Positions 23,401 through 33,116 are shown, counted from the first letter of the stretch. The stretch is DNA of 64,000 bases from Adiantum capillus-veneris (GCA_014529385.2 CM043971.1:58353709-58417708); one strand, 5' to 3'. Translations and numbers: made by a program. Notes: generated by a model not told the origin, from the sequence alone.

Positions 23401-23469
23401 ATCACCAACCAACTGCTACAACTCACTGTTGAGGCCTCTAAACTGCCTAAAAAAGGACATTATGGCTAA
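20422..23469 (+). pseudogene. Extra ORF downstream of integrase (coiled-coil protein of unknown function)
   Basis: Frame 1 can be followed from an ATG at 20422 to TAA at 23467-23469, about 1,015 codons. TAG interrupts it at 20548, 21151, 21823, 21850, 22354 and 22555, and TGA at 20785 and 20953. The N-terminal 250 codons (TRIEFDTPIIRQVLDSF, GSAVIYGQKV, then YRFVVEAVSLKNNP and VSINLCQILSHNVLQHL) resemble in pattern the domain called putative plant transposon protein in Athila-like elements. Then comes a basic, Gln/Thr-rich linker, a long heptad-like helix (ELREAEEQIEKMEQ onward), an acidic run of D/E near 22215-22295, and an alpha-helical C-terminus. I see no signal peptide or membrane segment, so it is not envelope-like. 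Homology needs a profile search. Confidence 0.7.
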
Positions 23470-23698
23470 ACCAAGCCTAGGACCACAGTACAGAGAGATG
23501 GCTAAGATTCTTTTTGAAGCCCGGATCAAAACCAATCATCCTCTTCCAGAAGGATGGATCCATATAGCCTCGCATTGTCACAAACAGGCCAAAACTCGGC
23601 TCACCAAAGGCAGACGCACGCTCTACAATCCCGACACCAAAACTTATTATCCTCTCACGCCTTATGAAATTGAGATGACCTTAGAAAGGCAGGATTAG
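23429..23698 (+). CDS. Short ORF overlapping the end of the extra ORF
   Basis: Frame 2 is open from 23429 to TAG at 23696-23698. An internal ATG at 23461 overlaps the terminator of the upstream ORF in the string ATGGCTAA. From that ATG the 78-residue product starts MAKPSLGPQYREMAKILFEA and is rich in K, R, H and P. It may be a separate reinitiated product. It may also be the real C-terminus of the upstream protein reached by a frame change at the A-run CCTAAAAAAGG (23446-23456). No family is recognised. Confidence 0.45.
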   Translation: MRPLNCLKKDIMAKPSLGPQYREMAKILFEARIKTNHPLPEGWIHIASHCHKQAKTRLTKGRRTLYNPDTKTYYPLTPYEIEMTLERQD

Positions 23699-23860
23699 CT
23701 TGAGTAGGAGGCCATTTACAGGCTCATTCAGAAGGAGAATGCTAGCATTGGGACTTCTCAGACGCCATCCAGGCCAAACGGTAAATGGAAGCGGGTTCAG
23801 TGGAAGGATACTAGGTAGTTCCATCTCAGAATTCAGTCAAGGATTTTCCCGATGGTCTTC

Positions 23861-24110
23861 GAATCAGACGGTGGATTTTTCCAGCAGTTTTCGCAGCAGA
23901 CGCTGGATTTTTCCACTCCGGGGTTGGTGTCACTTGGCTAACGGCCCTTGGAATTACAATTATAAGGGCGGCATGCACTCAATGACCTAGCACTAGAAGA
24001 ATCAGACGATGGATTTTTTTTCAGTCCGACTTGGCTAGATGCCCATGGAACTACAACTATAGGGGTGTCAAGCACTCAACGAGCAAAATTCCAAAAGAAT
24101 CAGACGGTGG
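23861..24110 (+). repeat. Three-copy repeat in the 3' leader
   Basis: GAATCAGACGGTGGATTTTT occurs at 23861, in variant form (GACGATGG) at 23999, and again at 24097. The first two are followed by shared blocks: CTTGGCTA, CCTTGGAATTACAATTATA or its CATGGAACTACAACTATA variant, and CACTCAA. Spacings are 138 and 98 bp. It lies between the last ORF and the polypurine tract. Confidence 0.85.
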
Positions 24111-24147
24111 ATTTTTTCTCGGAAATTTTGGAATCTTGCCAAAATTC

Positions 24148-24167
24148 AAGAAAGGAGGGAAGGATTT
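24148..24167 (+). promoter_or_regulatory. Polypurine tract
   Basis: The purine run AAGAAAGGAGGGAAGGA ends 3 bp before the 3' LTR. This is the expected primer for plus-strand cDNA synthesis and supports the LTR boundary. Confidence 0.85.
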
Positions 24168-24631
24168 AGATGGTTGAGACAGTCTCACTGGGTGGGAACC
24201 GGCTCTTGTGAGACGAGCAGTGGCTCAGTGAGGAATTACCACGACAGTTACCACAGTAATTCCCAAGGCATATAAATAGGACCCATTACATTGTAATCGG
24301 GTTGTCATTTGGGATGGCATTTGTCGGCTGTACTTCTGCTTAGCTTTTGATTCATAATCCTTAGTTCCCGAGTTGTTCTTGAGCTGCAACATCTTTATCT
24401 GTAATCCTAAATAAAACAGTCCAGTGTACTCCAGTCATACATACTTTGTACTCATTCTCTCTGAGTCTGAATCTAAACATCATTCTCAGTACTTCAGTCT
24501 GTTTCTCATTCCAGTAGATGTATTCCAGTTCATTTTCTATTTCCTTTTCCAGTCTACTGCTAACACATCACCCGTAGCTGTAAACTTCTAAAACTGGAAT
24601 CAGCTATCTAAAGAGATCAGCTCCAATTCCA
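24168..24631 (+). repeat. 3' LTR
   Basis: 464 bp, closely matching 13737-14206. It has a 12-bp insertion near 24309-24322 (a partial duplication around GGCATTTG) and lacks segments present near 14028-14040 and 14128-14137. It ends CCAATTCCA and is followed by ATTAT. Confidence 0.92.
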
Positions 24632-25999
24632 ATTATCAAGCCTACGCTCTTATTTCTAAGTGAGCATAGGTGGTAGCTTACTTTAGGATTAACTAGTTGT
24701 GTTTGAGCCAATGGCCCTTACCTCCCAAGGAAGAGAAGTTCATTGGTGAATTTAGGCATTGCCTAGCTGTCTCTAATCTTTGGTTTTACCTTTCTGTTAA
24801 TAAAGGATTGTGTCATTAGGGTCTCTTGATGTTCTAAGCGTCCCCTCTTACTCCCATGAGACATAGATAGAGGATTATCGTAGATCATTAATAGTTTATA
24901 GCATGCACCACATAGAAAAGGTATAATATTTATCAAAAGCACTATATATTGTGCACTATATGACAAAGCTATAATATTTTAGCAATATGGTATATAGCAT
25001 GCACCATATACCAAAGCTATGATATTTTATCAATAGTTCATAATCCATGCATCAAAGTATAATAATTTATCAATGGATATAATTCAAGCACAATTTTGTA
25101 GTAGTTAATCAATAGGCTAAACTAAACTAAATCCACAAGTCATCATGATTTAGATGAAAACCTTCTACCACACCATGATAGAAAAGCATAGAAAATCCAT
25201 GAGCAAAGTTGAATAGCTCACCAATAGCACAAACTATCCATTATAGAGCACATAGCTAAATAACTCATTAGTAGCATATATCACATGCCATATGGCACAT
25301 ATCTGCATAGCTTATCAATAGCACATACTACATACTTTATAGCACTAACTCCACAAGCTACATGATAGCCTCACAAAACACGACAATAGAAATGCATACA
25401 TAAGTCTTGTATGGCTCTCTCAATAGCGAACTTTGCATTGTCCGAATCTGATATAGCAAGCTCCACTCTTTTGAGTGCTCTATCACTCATAAGTTGAGTC
25501 TCCTCCCCATGAAACTTCTCAAATTCCATGGATCTACCAAACAAAATTGACTGAAACCTCCTTGTGAATGTACCTTGATGCACCTGAGAATTGATCTCCT
25601 ACAACACTTTGCATTAAAGCTTCCCACTCCTTACAACCATGAACCTTTTTGGTACACATCCCAATGATGGTGTATAAGCCTCATCAAAATATTGTACGAC
25701 TTTTTGTGGTTGCCTACATGCGGCTTTGGGTAGGTGAAGATGCATGACCAATCTTCATCTAAAATGTAATTTTCCCATGTATTCTATAAGGATCCACACC
25801 GTCAAGGGACAAACCCCTCTCCTCATGAAGCTTATACGTAGAGTGGCAAAATGTATTTTTCAGGGGCAAGGGAACCTATTTAATGTGGGAGGTACAAAAT
25901 GAGGGCTCAAATTTCACGATGGTGAAATCCTTGTCCTTGCATTTATGTTACCATATACATGTGGTAGTGATGTGTGTGAACACACTAGGACCGCCGGGG
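24632..25999. other. Flank between two elements, no recognised gene
   Basis: It starts with the ATTAT duplication and continues the repeat interrupted by the gypsy element. A minus ORF at 25371-25583 (about 70 codons, with EKFHGEETQLMSDRALKRVE) is unrecognised. The part near 26 kb probably belongs to the 5' LTR of the copia element, whose start I could not fix. Confidence 0.4.
24890..25370. repeat. Degenerate AT-rich tandem repeat
   Basis: Phrases of the type TATAGCATGCACCA...AAAGCTATAATATTTTATCAA recur at irregular 45-65 bp spacing (24897, 24990, 25035 and on). Later copies read ATAGCTCACCAATAGCACA and ATAGCTTATCAATAGCACA (25215-25335). This looks like an old satellite-like array. Confidence 0.55.
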
Positions 26000-26174
26000 C
26001 ATTTTTTCCCTCTTTACGAGGTTTTTTCCCCCGAGCATTGTATATACGCCCATCACTCTAGGGCTATCTATCTTTCCATTGCACACTAAGTAACATACTC
26101 TCTATTGTGTGCCTCGAGCTTCCTTCATCTTCTCCAAGATGTGTGCGTTTCTCTGCAACCCTAATTCTAACAAT

Positions 26175-26186
26175 TGGTATCAGAGC
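26175..26186 (+). promoter_or_regulatory. Primer-binding site, initiator-Met tRNA
   Basis: TGGTATCAGAGC is an exact match to the canonical plant copia primer site, two bases after the LTR end at 26172. It fixes the element's 5' end and orientation. A weak TATA-like TGTATATACG lies upstream at about 26039. Confidence 0.93.
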
Positions 26187-26534
26187 AGGTTACGTCCTCC
26201 CGGGCTTAGTCGCCAGCTGCTCCAGCACACGCCTGCTCACTTTCTCCGATTACAGTGAGGTTTGGCGAGCGTTTGCAGGTCAACAAACATTTCGGGCAAG
26301 CTCGTAGATCTTAGTCTGCTCATATTTTTTATTCGGGCTCATTTCGGCCTCCGTTTCCACTACAGGCAAGTCTACACAGGCTATTTCGTCATTTTGTGTA
26401 GAATTTCTGTCAGTGCCATTTTTTGCATAACAAGTGCCTTACAGTCTTCTACGGTTTGTGATATATAGCACGTGTTGTTCCCGCTTCATATCTCCTCTTT
26501 TCGGGCAGTTTTCACATCAAGTGCAGCATTTACC

Positions 26535-27553
26535 ATGGCTAACGACAACACAGATGTGTTCAAGATGTTTGCTGCTGAGGACAGGTTGGATGGGGACAAT
26601 TACCCTATGTGGGCTTACATGATGCAGCATGTTCTTGTGTCAAAGGGCGTCTGGAATATTGTGCAGGTCATTGATGTACGTCTTGGTTCTGAGGATGCAG
26701 GCGATGTTGAGGATGTTGCAGGTCTTGCTGCAAGGATTGTTGCTATCAGAGTTGTTTTGCCTACAGCAGAACGAGCTCGTTGGGATATAAAGGATGCGTA
26801 GGCTCATGCATTGCTTCTGTTGTCTATGAAGCGCACCATTGTTCCTCACATCCATTCAGCAAAATTTGCAAAATAGGCTTGGGATATTCTAGCTGGTCTT
26901 TATGCAAGTCGCAATGAGGCTAAAATTGCTTTGCTGTGTAAAGAGTTGGAGTCGAAGATTATGCATGAGGAAGATGATATGGACACTTTCCTTGCTAGTG
27001 TCAAGGTATCAATGAGCAACTTATTTCTGCACATGAAGTCATTTCAGACAGTTCCCTTGTGCAGACTGTTCTTGATGCCTTACCAGATTCTTACCAGACT
27101 TTTGCTAGTACTTGGAGACTTATGACCCAAGGAAATCTAGAAGTTGTCAAGTTTGATGCATTATGCACATTGTTGTTGCAAGATTCACTTTCCAGAAAAA
27201 ACAAGACTAGACAGCGTGCAGTTAAACAGGATTTTATTGCTTCTCAAAGAAAGGGTGGTAATAGGAATGCAGCCACTTCTTATGGTTCTGTTGCGAGTGG
27301 CAAAACTTATGTTCCCAATGCTTCTGCTAGCAGCACTTCGTCTGGCAATTCTGGTGATAAGGGAAAAAAGAAGATGTGTTGCCAATATTGTAAAGCTAAT
27401 GATCACTTGATCAAGTCGTGTCCTAAGTTGAAGGCCAAAGAGGCTAAGAAGAAAGAGGGTGGTCCCACTGCAAATGCTGGTTCCACTACAAATGCAGCCA
27501 TTGTTGAGTCTTCTGTAAAAGGAGACTGTAATGCTGATGTTGATGCAGAATAG
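26535..27553 (+). pseudogene. Copia Gag with CCHC knuckle
   Basis: The ATG at 26535 is chosen because it opens the conserved MANDNTDVFKMFAAEDRLDG start followed by NYPMWAYMMQHVL, the typical N-x-x-x-W-x-x-x-M-x-x-x-L of copia Gag. TAGs at 26799 and 26874 replace expected Gln (DAQAHALLLL, AKQAWDIL). A frameshift near 27050 leads to VLDALPDSYQTFAST. The zinc knuckle CCQYCKANDHLIKSC (C-x2-C-x4-H-x4-C) lies at about 27377-27421. The frame ends TAG at 27551, probably another lost Gln joining Gag to Pol. Confidence 0.9.
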
Positions 27554-27600
27554 GCTTTTAGCACAGACTACACTTACAATCCTGTTGTCATGATGCATGC

Positions 27601-28658
27601 TTGTCAGTTGCTACAGATTCACATGTGTGGTATTTTGATAGTGGTGCTACAAAGCACATTACCTCACATCGTGAATTGTTCACCTCTCTCCTCCGTACCT
27701 CATGGAAATTTAGTCACTTGTGCCAACAATGTCTCTTATCCGGTTCAGGGAGTTGGAATGATTGTGCTTACTACTGCTAATGGTAGTTCTTTCACACTTG
27801 TTGATGCACTTTATGTACCTGGGATCGAGAAGAATCTTTTGTCTGTATCCGCACTTGCTAGACTTGGACTTGTAGTCAAATTGTTGGATGACTGATGTAC
27901 AGTTCATGATCTCAGTTTTGGTGATGAAATTGTTGCATCTGGCCTTTTGTGCCGTGGGCTGTATAAGCTCACTTTGTATGACAAGTGTGGACAAAATTTT
28001 GCAAATGCAGTTGCAGATTCAAGGGCTATTTCAGATGCAAAACTTTGGCATGCACGTTTTGCCAGTTTGCTACGTTTGAAGAAATTTGATATGGTTGCTT
28101 CTTTGCCACCTCTTGAAGCACCTGTCAAACATGTTTGTGAAGGCTGTATTTTGGATAAGATGCAGCGTTCTAAGTTTCCAAAGGATGGTTCAGTTCGGGC
28201 CAAATGCTGGTTGTGGCTTGTGCATAGTGATGTTTGTGGGCCCATGAAACTCCGTCCTTGGCCAACTACCTTTACTTCGTGACTTTCATTGATGGTTACT
28301 CCAGGCATGCATGGGTATTCCGGTTAAAGTGAAGTCCGAAGTTTTTATGTCCTTCAAACAATTTCTGGCTATGGCTGAAAATGTCTCAAAATGTACTATG
28401 GGCACCCTCCGTTCCAATCGAGGGGGGGAGTATATGTCTTATGAATTCAATGCATTTCTGGCTAGTCGTGGGATAAAACACCAATGTACAGTGTCTTATA
28501 CACCTCAGCAAAATGGTGTTGCTGAGAGGAGAAATAGATCACTTACAGAAATGGCAGGATGTATGGTCAAAAGTCAAGCTTTGCCGCATTCTTTTTTGCT
28601 TGAGGCCATCATGTGTGCCACTTATGTACTAAATAGGTGTCCTAAGAAAGCTTTGTAG
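27601..28658 (+). pseudogene. Copia protease and integrase N-terminal half
   Basis: Frame 1 carries the protease active site WYFDSGATKHITSHRELF (about 27627-27680), with catalytic D-S-G intact. A shift to frame 2 gives DALYVPGIEKNLLSVSAL. The GAG-pre-integrase/HHCC zone reads LWHARFASLLRLKKFD and HVCEGCILDKMQR. A frameshift near 28280 precedes the integrase core, with TFIDGYSRHAWVF spread across frames, then NRGGEYMSYEF, PQQNGVAERRNR (catalytic Glu) and EAIMCATYVLNRCP. A TAG at 28656 sits where a homologous fragment at 9976 has CAG. Confidence 0.92.
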
Positions 28659-28709
28659 TCTATTAGTCCATATGAAGCATGGCATGATAGAAAGCCTTCT
28701 ATTGAGCAC

Positions 28710-29960
28710 ATGCGTGTTTTTGGCTATTTGGCATATGCTTTGGTGCCACAAACACAGCGCAGAAAATTGGACGATAAGGCTGTCAAATGTATTTTTGTTG
28801 GTTATAGTGCTGAAAGCAAATGTTACAGGTTGTATCATCCGCAAACAAAACGTATTATGGTTTCATGGGATGTAGTGTTTGTGGAAGATTTTGTTCAACC
28901 CTTGCTGTCACGTACTAGAGACAGTAATGTAAGCTCACAGGACATTTATGACACTTTGTTGTCTCTTTTCAATGGTGGAAATACGAATGTAAGTTCCACT
29001 GAGGCAAATGTACAGCCTATGGGGGTTTCTGAAAATGTTACAGATCAGCCTATTACTGATGCAGATGTACATGTACTTGATGAGGAAAGGGCTGAAAATG
29101 AGCAGGCTAGATGTATGCCAAAATGGCCAGTGCACACTTTGCGTGACAGTAAATTGGATGCACCTTTGTCTAGTCATACTCGTTCAAGCTCTCGCCATGC
29201 ATCTTATGCATCAGATTGTTATGCTTTGGCTGTGTCTAGCTTACATGATGTTGAGGAGCCTCTGTCTTTTGATGAAGCACATAATTCAAAAAATTGGATG
29301 GCTGCCATGCAATCAGAATATGATGCACTTATAGAAAATGACACATGGACTTTATGTGATTTGCCTCCTGGCAAAAAGGCCATTGGTACAAAGTGGGTTT
29401 ACAAGTTGAAACACAAGCCGAATGGCGAGATCGATCGCCATAAGGCTCGACTTGTTGCAAAGGGTTATGCACAGCAAAAAGGCATAGATTATGAAGAGAC
29501 TTTTGCTCCCACTTGTCGTATGACTACTATGTGTTTTCTATGTGCATTGGCAACTCATTTTGGTTGGGATGTACATCAATCAAACATTGTTACTGATTTC
29601 TTGAATGGTGACATATTTGAGGAAGTTTATGTAACGCAGTCTCATGGTTTTGTCAAGAAAGGACAAGAGGACAAAGTGTGCAGATGTAAGAAGGCTTTAT
29701 ATGGGTTGAAGCAATCTCCTCGTGCTTGGTATGAGAAAGCAAACACTCATTTTGTCAAACAAGGATTTCGTAACAGTCCAACAGAAAGCACATTGTATGT
29801 AAAGCGTGAGGGTGATGTACTTCTTATTGTGGTTCTTTATGTCAATGATTTGCTGATCACTGGACCAAATGAGAGACATATTGCTGAATTTAAGGCTGAT
29901 TTGAATTTTACTTTTAGGATGAAAGATTTGGGGCTGTTGCATCATTACTTGGGTACATAG
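28710..29960 (+). pseudogene. Copia integrase C-terminus and reverse transcriptase
   Basis: A 416-codon open stretch, the longest clean block of the element. It begins MRVFGYLAYALVPQTQRRKL and CIFVGYSAESKCYRLYHP, typical of the copia integrase C-terminal region. After a variable linker, RT begins KNWMAAMQSEYDALIENDTW, then GTKWVYKLKHKPNGEIDRHK and ARLVAKGYAQQKGIDYEETF. The catalytic box is YVNDLLI (about 29840) instead of YVDD, so one metal-binding Asp is lost. It ends TAG at 29958, followed by TAG at 29967, both where Gln fits (YLGTQFKQC). Confidence 0.93.
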
Positions 29961-29987
29961 TTTAAGTAGTGTGATGGTGGTATTGCC

Positions 29988-30701
29988 TTGTGTCAGAAAA
30001 GTTACATAGAGACATTGCTATGTAAGTTTGGACTTGAGGATTGCAAACCTATTGCCACTCCCATGGAAACAGGTTTGAAGTTGAGTCTACATGATGCTGG
30101 CGATCCTGCTGATGTCACTCTTTATCAAATTGCTATTGGCTGCCTCATTTATGTATGCAACACGAGGCCGGATATTCAGTTTGCAGTCTCACAGGTCAAC
30201 AGATTTATGCATAACCCAGGGTCTAAGAATTGGCAGGCTGTCAAGAGGATTTTCCGCTACCTTAGTGGAACTTCACATCTTGGCTTGTTTTATCCCAAGG
30301 GGGGATCATTGCCGCCAGACTTACATGCTTTTTCAGACTCAGATTGGGCTGGTTGTTTTGACATGGGACTGTCCACAAGTGGTTTTTGTTTCATGCTTGG
30401 CAGTTCATGTATATCATGGTTGAGCAAGAAGCAATCTACTGTGGCCACTTTGAGTTGTGAGGCTGAGTACAGGGCAGTCTTCACAGCTATTGTTGAGTGT
30501 GTATGGCTCAGACGCTTTATGGCTGATTTGGGTGTTGGACAGGACACTACCAACACTATCAACACTGACAGTCAGAGCGCATTGGCAGTTGCGAGGAACC
30601 CAGTTTTTCATGCTCGCACAAAGCACAATGAGATGCATTACCACTATTTCAGGGAGAGGCTCTCAGCAGGAGAGATCAGCTTGGCTTATGTGCCAACATA
30701 G
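29988..30701 (+). pseudogene. Copia RT end and RNase H
   Basis: This continues pol in the same frame. It reads KSYIETLLCKFGLEDCKPIA, ATPMETGLKL, then the RNase H part FSDSDWAGCFDMGLSTSGFC (first Asp), LSCEAEYRAVF (Glu), INTDSQSALAVARNPVFHAR (Asp) and HYHYFRERL. It stops at TAG 30699, where YVPTQDNLADL is expected, so the last ADxLTK-like part lies beyond in the same frame (DNLADLVRSLKL). Substrate: the RNA strand of the RNA/DNA hybrid. Confidence 0.93.
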
Positions 30702-30838
30702 GACAACCTTGCAGATCTCGTGAGAAGCTTGAAGCTTTCCACAAAGCTTTGGGCTTACTCCCCTTTGTGGACTGATCATGTCCTCCGGGCATGGCACTTC
30801 CCTTTACTCATGTGCCAGCTCTCATTCACCGCATCACT

Positions 30839-31040
30839 CCAGGGGGGATTGATGAATTAAGCCTTATTACTTTTTGGTAAACGCTATTCTCTATACAAAT
30901 TGTCTAGCATACACTTCATATGCTTGCTCATGTTTTACCTTATGCACTTCTCACATAATTGCTTATCTTTTAATTTGTAGGCAGGCCTTGTGATTTTATC
31001 ACTTTTTTATCATACTATTGCCGCCCCGCAGGCCAATACT
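30839..31040 (+). repeat. Polypurine tract and truncated 3' LTR
   Basis: CCAGGGGGGATT (30839-30850) is the copia polypurine tract. The LTR start TGATGAATTAAGCC begins at 30850. About 190 bp of LTR are visible before a (GA)n array at 31045. The LTR end (CCTAATTCTAACA in the 5' copy) is not found downstream, so the 3' LTR is truncated or interrupted here. Confidence 0.7.
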
Positions 31041-31042
31041 AC

Positions 31043-31044
<2 letters not shown>

Positions 31045-31100
<56 letters not shown>

Positions 31101-31131
31101 GTTTTGTTTTCTATCACCACCATCGTAGGCC

Positions 31132-31186
<55 letters not shown>

Positions 31187-31228
31187 TTTTGTTTTCTATC
31201 ACCACCATCGTAGGCCTGTGTGTGTGTG

Positions 31229-31280
<52 letters not shown>
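31045..31280. repeat. Compound microsatellite inside a duplicated unit
   Basis: (GA)n at 31045-31097, (TG)n(GA)n at 31132-31182 and (TG)n(GA)n at 31217-31280. The unique spacer GATGCGTTTTGTTTTCTATC... through CCACCATCGTAGGCCTG appears twice (31095 and 31180) with one base changed. The repeat unit is therefore spacer plus TG run plus GA run, duplicated at a period of about 85 bp. Confidence 0.93.
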
Positions 31281-31319
31281 TCTTGAGCACCAATAGCAGT
31301 CAAAGTCGTAACAACAACC

Positions 31320-31702
31320 ATGGGAAAACACGTGGTACGAGAGTTGGGCAAAAAAGGCCTTGGAAATGAGTGGAAGAAGCCCTTTGCAAACTGATCCTCC
31401 CATGCCGAGGGCATTGTTCTTGAGAGGATTGGTATTGAAGACAAGCAGCCCAACTCTGCCATTCAAGAATGTGCCAGGGTTTAGCTTATCAAGGATGGAA
31501 AGATTAAGATTGTTGCCTTTGTTCCAAATGATGGTTTCCTGAACTACATTGAAGGAAATGATGAAGTGTTGATTGTTGAGTTCGATCATAAGGGACATGC
31601 TATTGGTGATATTCTTGGAGTGCGGTTCAAGGTTGTGAAGGTATATTCTGAAGTGTCACTCCTTGCCCTCTTCAAAGAAAGAAGAAAAGGCCAAGGTCTT
31701 AA
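31320..31702 (+). pseudogene. RPS23: Ribosomal protein uS12 (RPS23) processed-type pseudogene
   Basis: This is an intronless decayed copy of the small-subunit protein uS12 (eukaryotic S23), which sits at the decoding centre. ATG at 31320 begins MGK, and a one-base loss then shifts the frame (the intact reading would continue TRG). About 20 codons of the basic N-terminal segment are missing. After that the frame reads GNEWKKPFAN, TGA, then SHAEGIVLERIGIEDKQPNS and AIQECARV, the family's most conserved loop (PNSAIRKCARV in intact proteins), with RK changed to QE. It continues [38 protein letters not shown] and SLLALFKE. The C-terminal PRS-stop is recognisable at 31691-31702 in another frame. 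Stops, frameshifts and the lost segment make it non-functional. Confidence 0.93.
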
Positions 31703-31772
31703 GATCTGAGAGGATGTGTGAAGGTCCAACAGGATTCCTACCTTTAATTTCATGAGATGAGACAACTGCTAC

Positions 31773-31813
<41 letters not shown>
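31773..31813. repeat. (TG)n(GA)n microsatellite
   Basis: A TG run of about 10 units passes directly into a GA run of about 11 units, starting 71 bp after the RPS23 pseudogene. Confidence 0.95.
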
Positions 31814-31814
<1 letters not shown>

Positions 31815-32732
31815 AATATTGAATGGCCTACGGCGGCGATGGGTCATTCAAAGTGCAAAACACAACCATAGCTAGCGTAGAACAAGCATCAAAGGATTCT
31901 TTACTTCTAACAAAAGCAAGCAAGTAGAAGAATCCATGGCCTAATCATGTGGAGTCTCGACCACATCCACTATAGTAGTAATTATGATAGCAATAAGCAA
32001 CAGAGGGGGAATCACCACCCAACACATGAGGAGGAAGCTATCTACCACAACAATGCAAATTTGCTCTGCTAGACTTCACTTCATGTCTGCCATCACTGGC
32101 ATCAATGGTGGCAAGAGATAGTGGTAGCCCAGGTGTGCAAAATATCCCTAGGTTTGTCGCGTTTAACTCCACCTACTGCTTGGTGCTATGATCTTGTTGT
32201 GATGTACCATCGACCCCACTTGCTTCTGCACATTGCTAGCACAAGGCCGACAATTTTTGACAGGGTTGGCAATTCTAGGTGCTCTAGATGTCACCAACGA
32301 TCTCACGCCTACCACGGCCTACTAGCCAACGTTGCTCTACAAGCTTCAAGTAGAGTTTGTCTCTCTTGACTAGAAGTCGGCTAAGGAAACAACCTCCACT
32401 TGTCAGTGACCCTCTCTACCTTGGACTACACGTGGCCATGGTTGATGCAGCTTGCTCCTAAGTGTGTCGGGGCATACTTGGCATAGTTATATGTTACAGA
32501 GAATTGTGTCTCGTGTGACCACTCCCTAATTGGAAGCATTTGTCCAATACTTGCTTCTTAAATATTCACCTTATCCATTAGATCTTTAGGTTTTTTACCT
32601 TATCAATTAATATGTTTTTTGACCTTGTTCATTGGTTAAATGAGATCGAGAGCTTCACACTTTGAAATACTTTGAGCACATGTCTGAGCACATAGTAGCT
32701 TTAACACAATGCATACATTACTTTGTTTACAT

Positions 32733-32773
<41 letters not shown>

Positions 32774-33068
32774 CATAAGAACTTTGAGACATTTGTAGTA
32801 CACGTTTTTTCCCTCTGAATAAGTTTCTGTTGAGAAGCGGGGTTTTCCCCCATCATGTAGGGGATTGCCAACCCCCTTTGACCTCCCAACAAGCCCTTGT
32901 CAACAACTAAACCTAGCTAGGTGTATTGTGCCTTCCTTATGGAAGCTCATGACGTGGCAGAAAGTTACAATCTTAGGATTATTTTTGGACTTGGCCTCAA
33001 GCTTATATATTACCGGCTCTGAAGAGTTTAGAGAGAGAGTTCCATCACAAGCCTATCACCAAGGCACA

Positions 33069-33116
<48 letters not shown>

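Larger units (their letters stand above)
13737..24631 (+). mobile_element. Ty3/gypsy LTR retrotransposon with an extra 3' ORF, ATTAT target-site duplication
   Basis: A full-length 10.9-kb element. Two LTRs (13737-14206, 24168-24631) are highly similar, and ATTAT lies on both sides (13732-13736, 24632-24636). Order: 5' LTR, gag, protease, RT, RNase H, integrase, a roughly 3.3-kb further ORF, a triplicated 3' leader repeat, polypurine tract, 3' LTR. RT before integrase defines Ty3/gypsy. No chromodomain and no second RNase H are seen, and an ORF downstream of integrase is present, an architecture like that of Athila-type elements. Lineage is inferred from layout, not from a tree. Multiple TAG stops and a few frameshifts make the copy inactive. 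Confidence 0.93.
26000..31020 (+). mobile_element. Ty1/copia LTR retrotransposon, near complete, inactive
   Basis: Copia domain order is kept: primer site, Gag, protease, integrase, RT, RNase H, polypurine tract. The 5' LTR ends CTAACA at 26172. The 3' LTR starts TGATGAATTAAGCC at 30850 and is lost into microsatellite DNA after about 31040. The two LTR parts visible do not overlap enough to align, so the outer boundaries are approximate and no target-site duplication could be checked. Seven TAG stops, one TGA and several frameshifts inactivate it. Confidence 0.9.

Noticed and set aside
20422-23469. Envelope gene in the gypsy element
   Set aside because: No signal peptide, membrane segment or fusion-peptide-like region is visible. 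The product looks helical and soluble.
25665-25690. Start of the 5' LTR of the 26-kb copia (TGATGGTGTATAAGCC resembles TGATGAATTAAGCC)
   Set aside because: The similarity stops after about 20 bases and no target-site duplication could be matched.
30999-31598. Long minus-strand ORF with Ser/Leu and Thr/His repeats
   Set aside because: It is mostly translation of (GA)n and (TG)n microsatellites and runs antisense to the RPS23 pseudogene.
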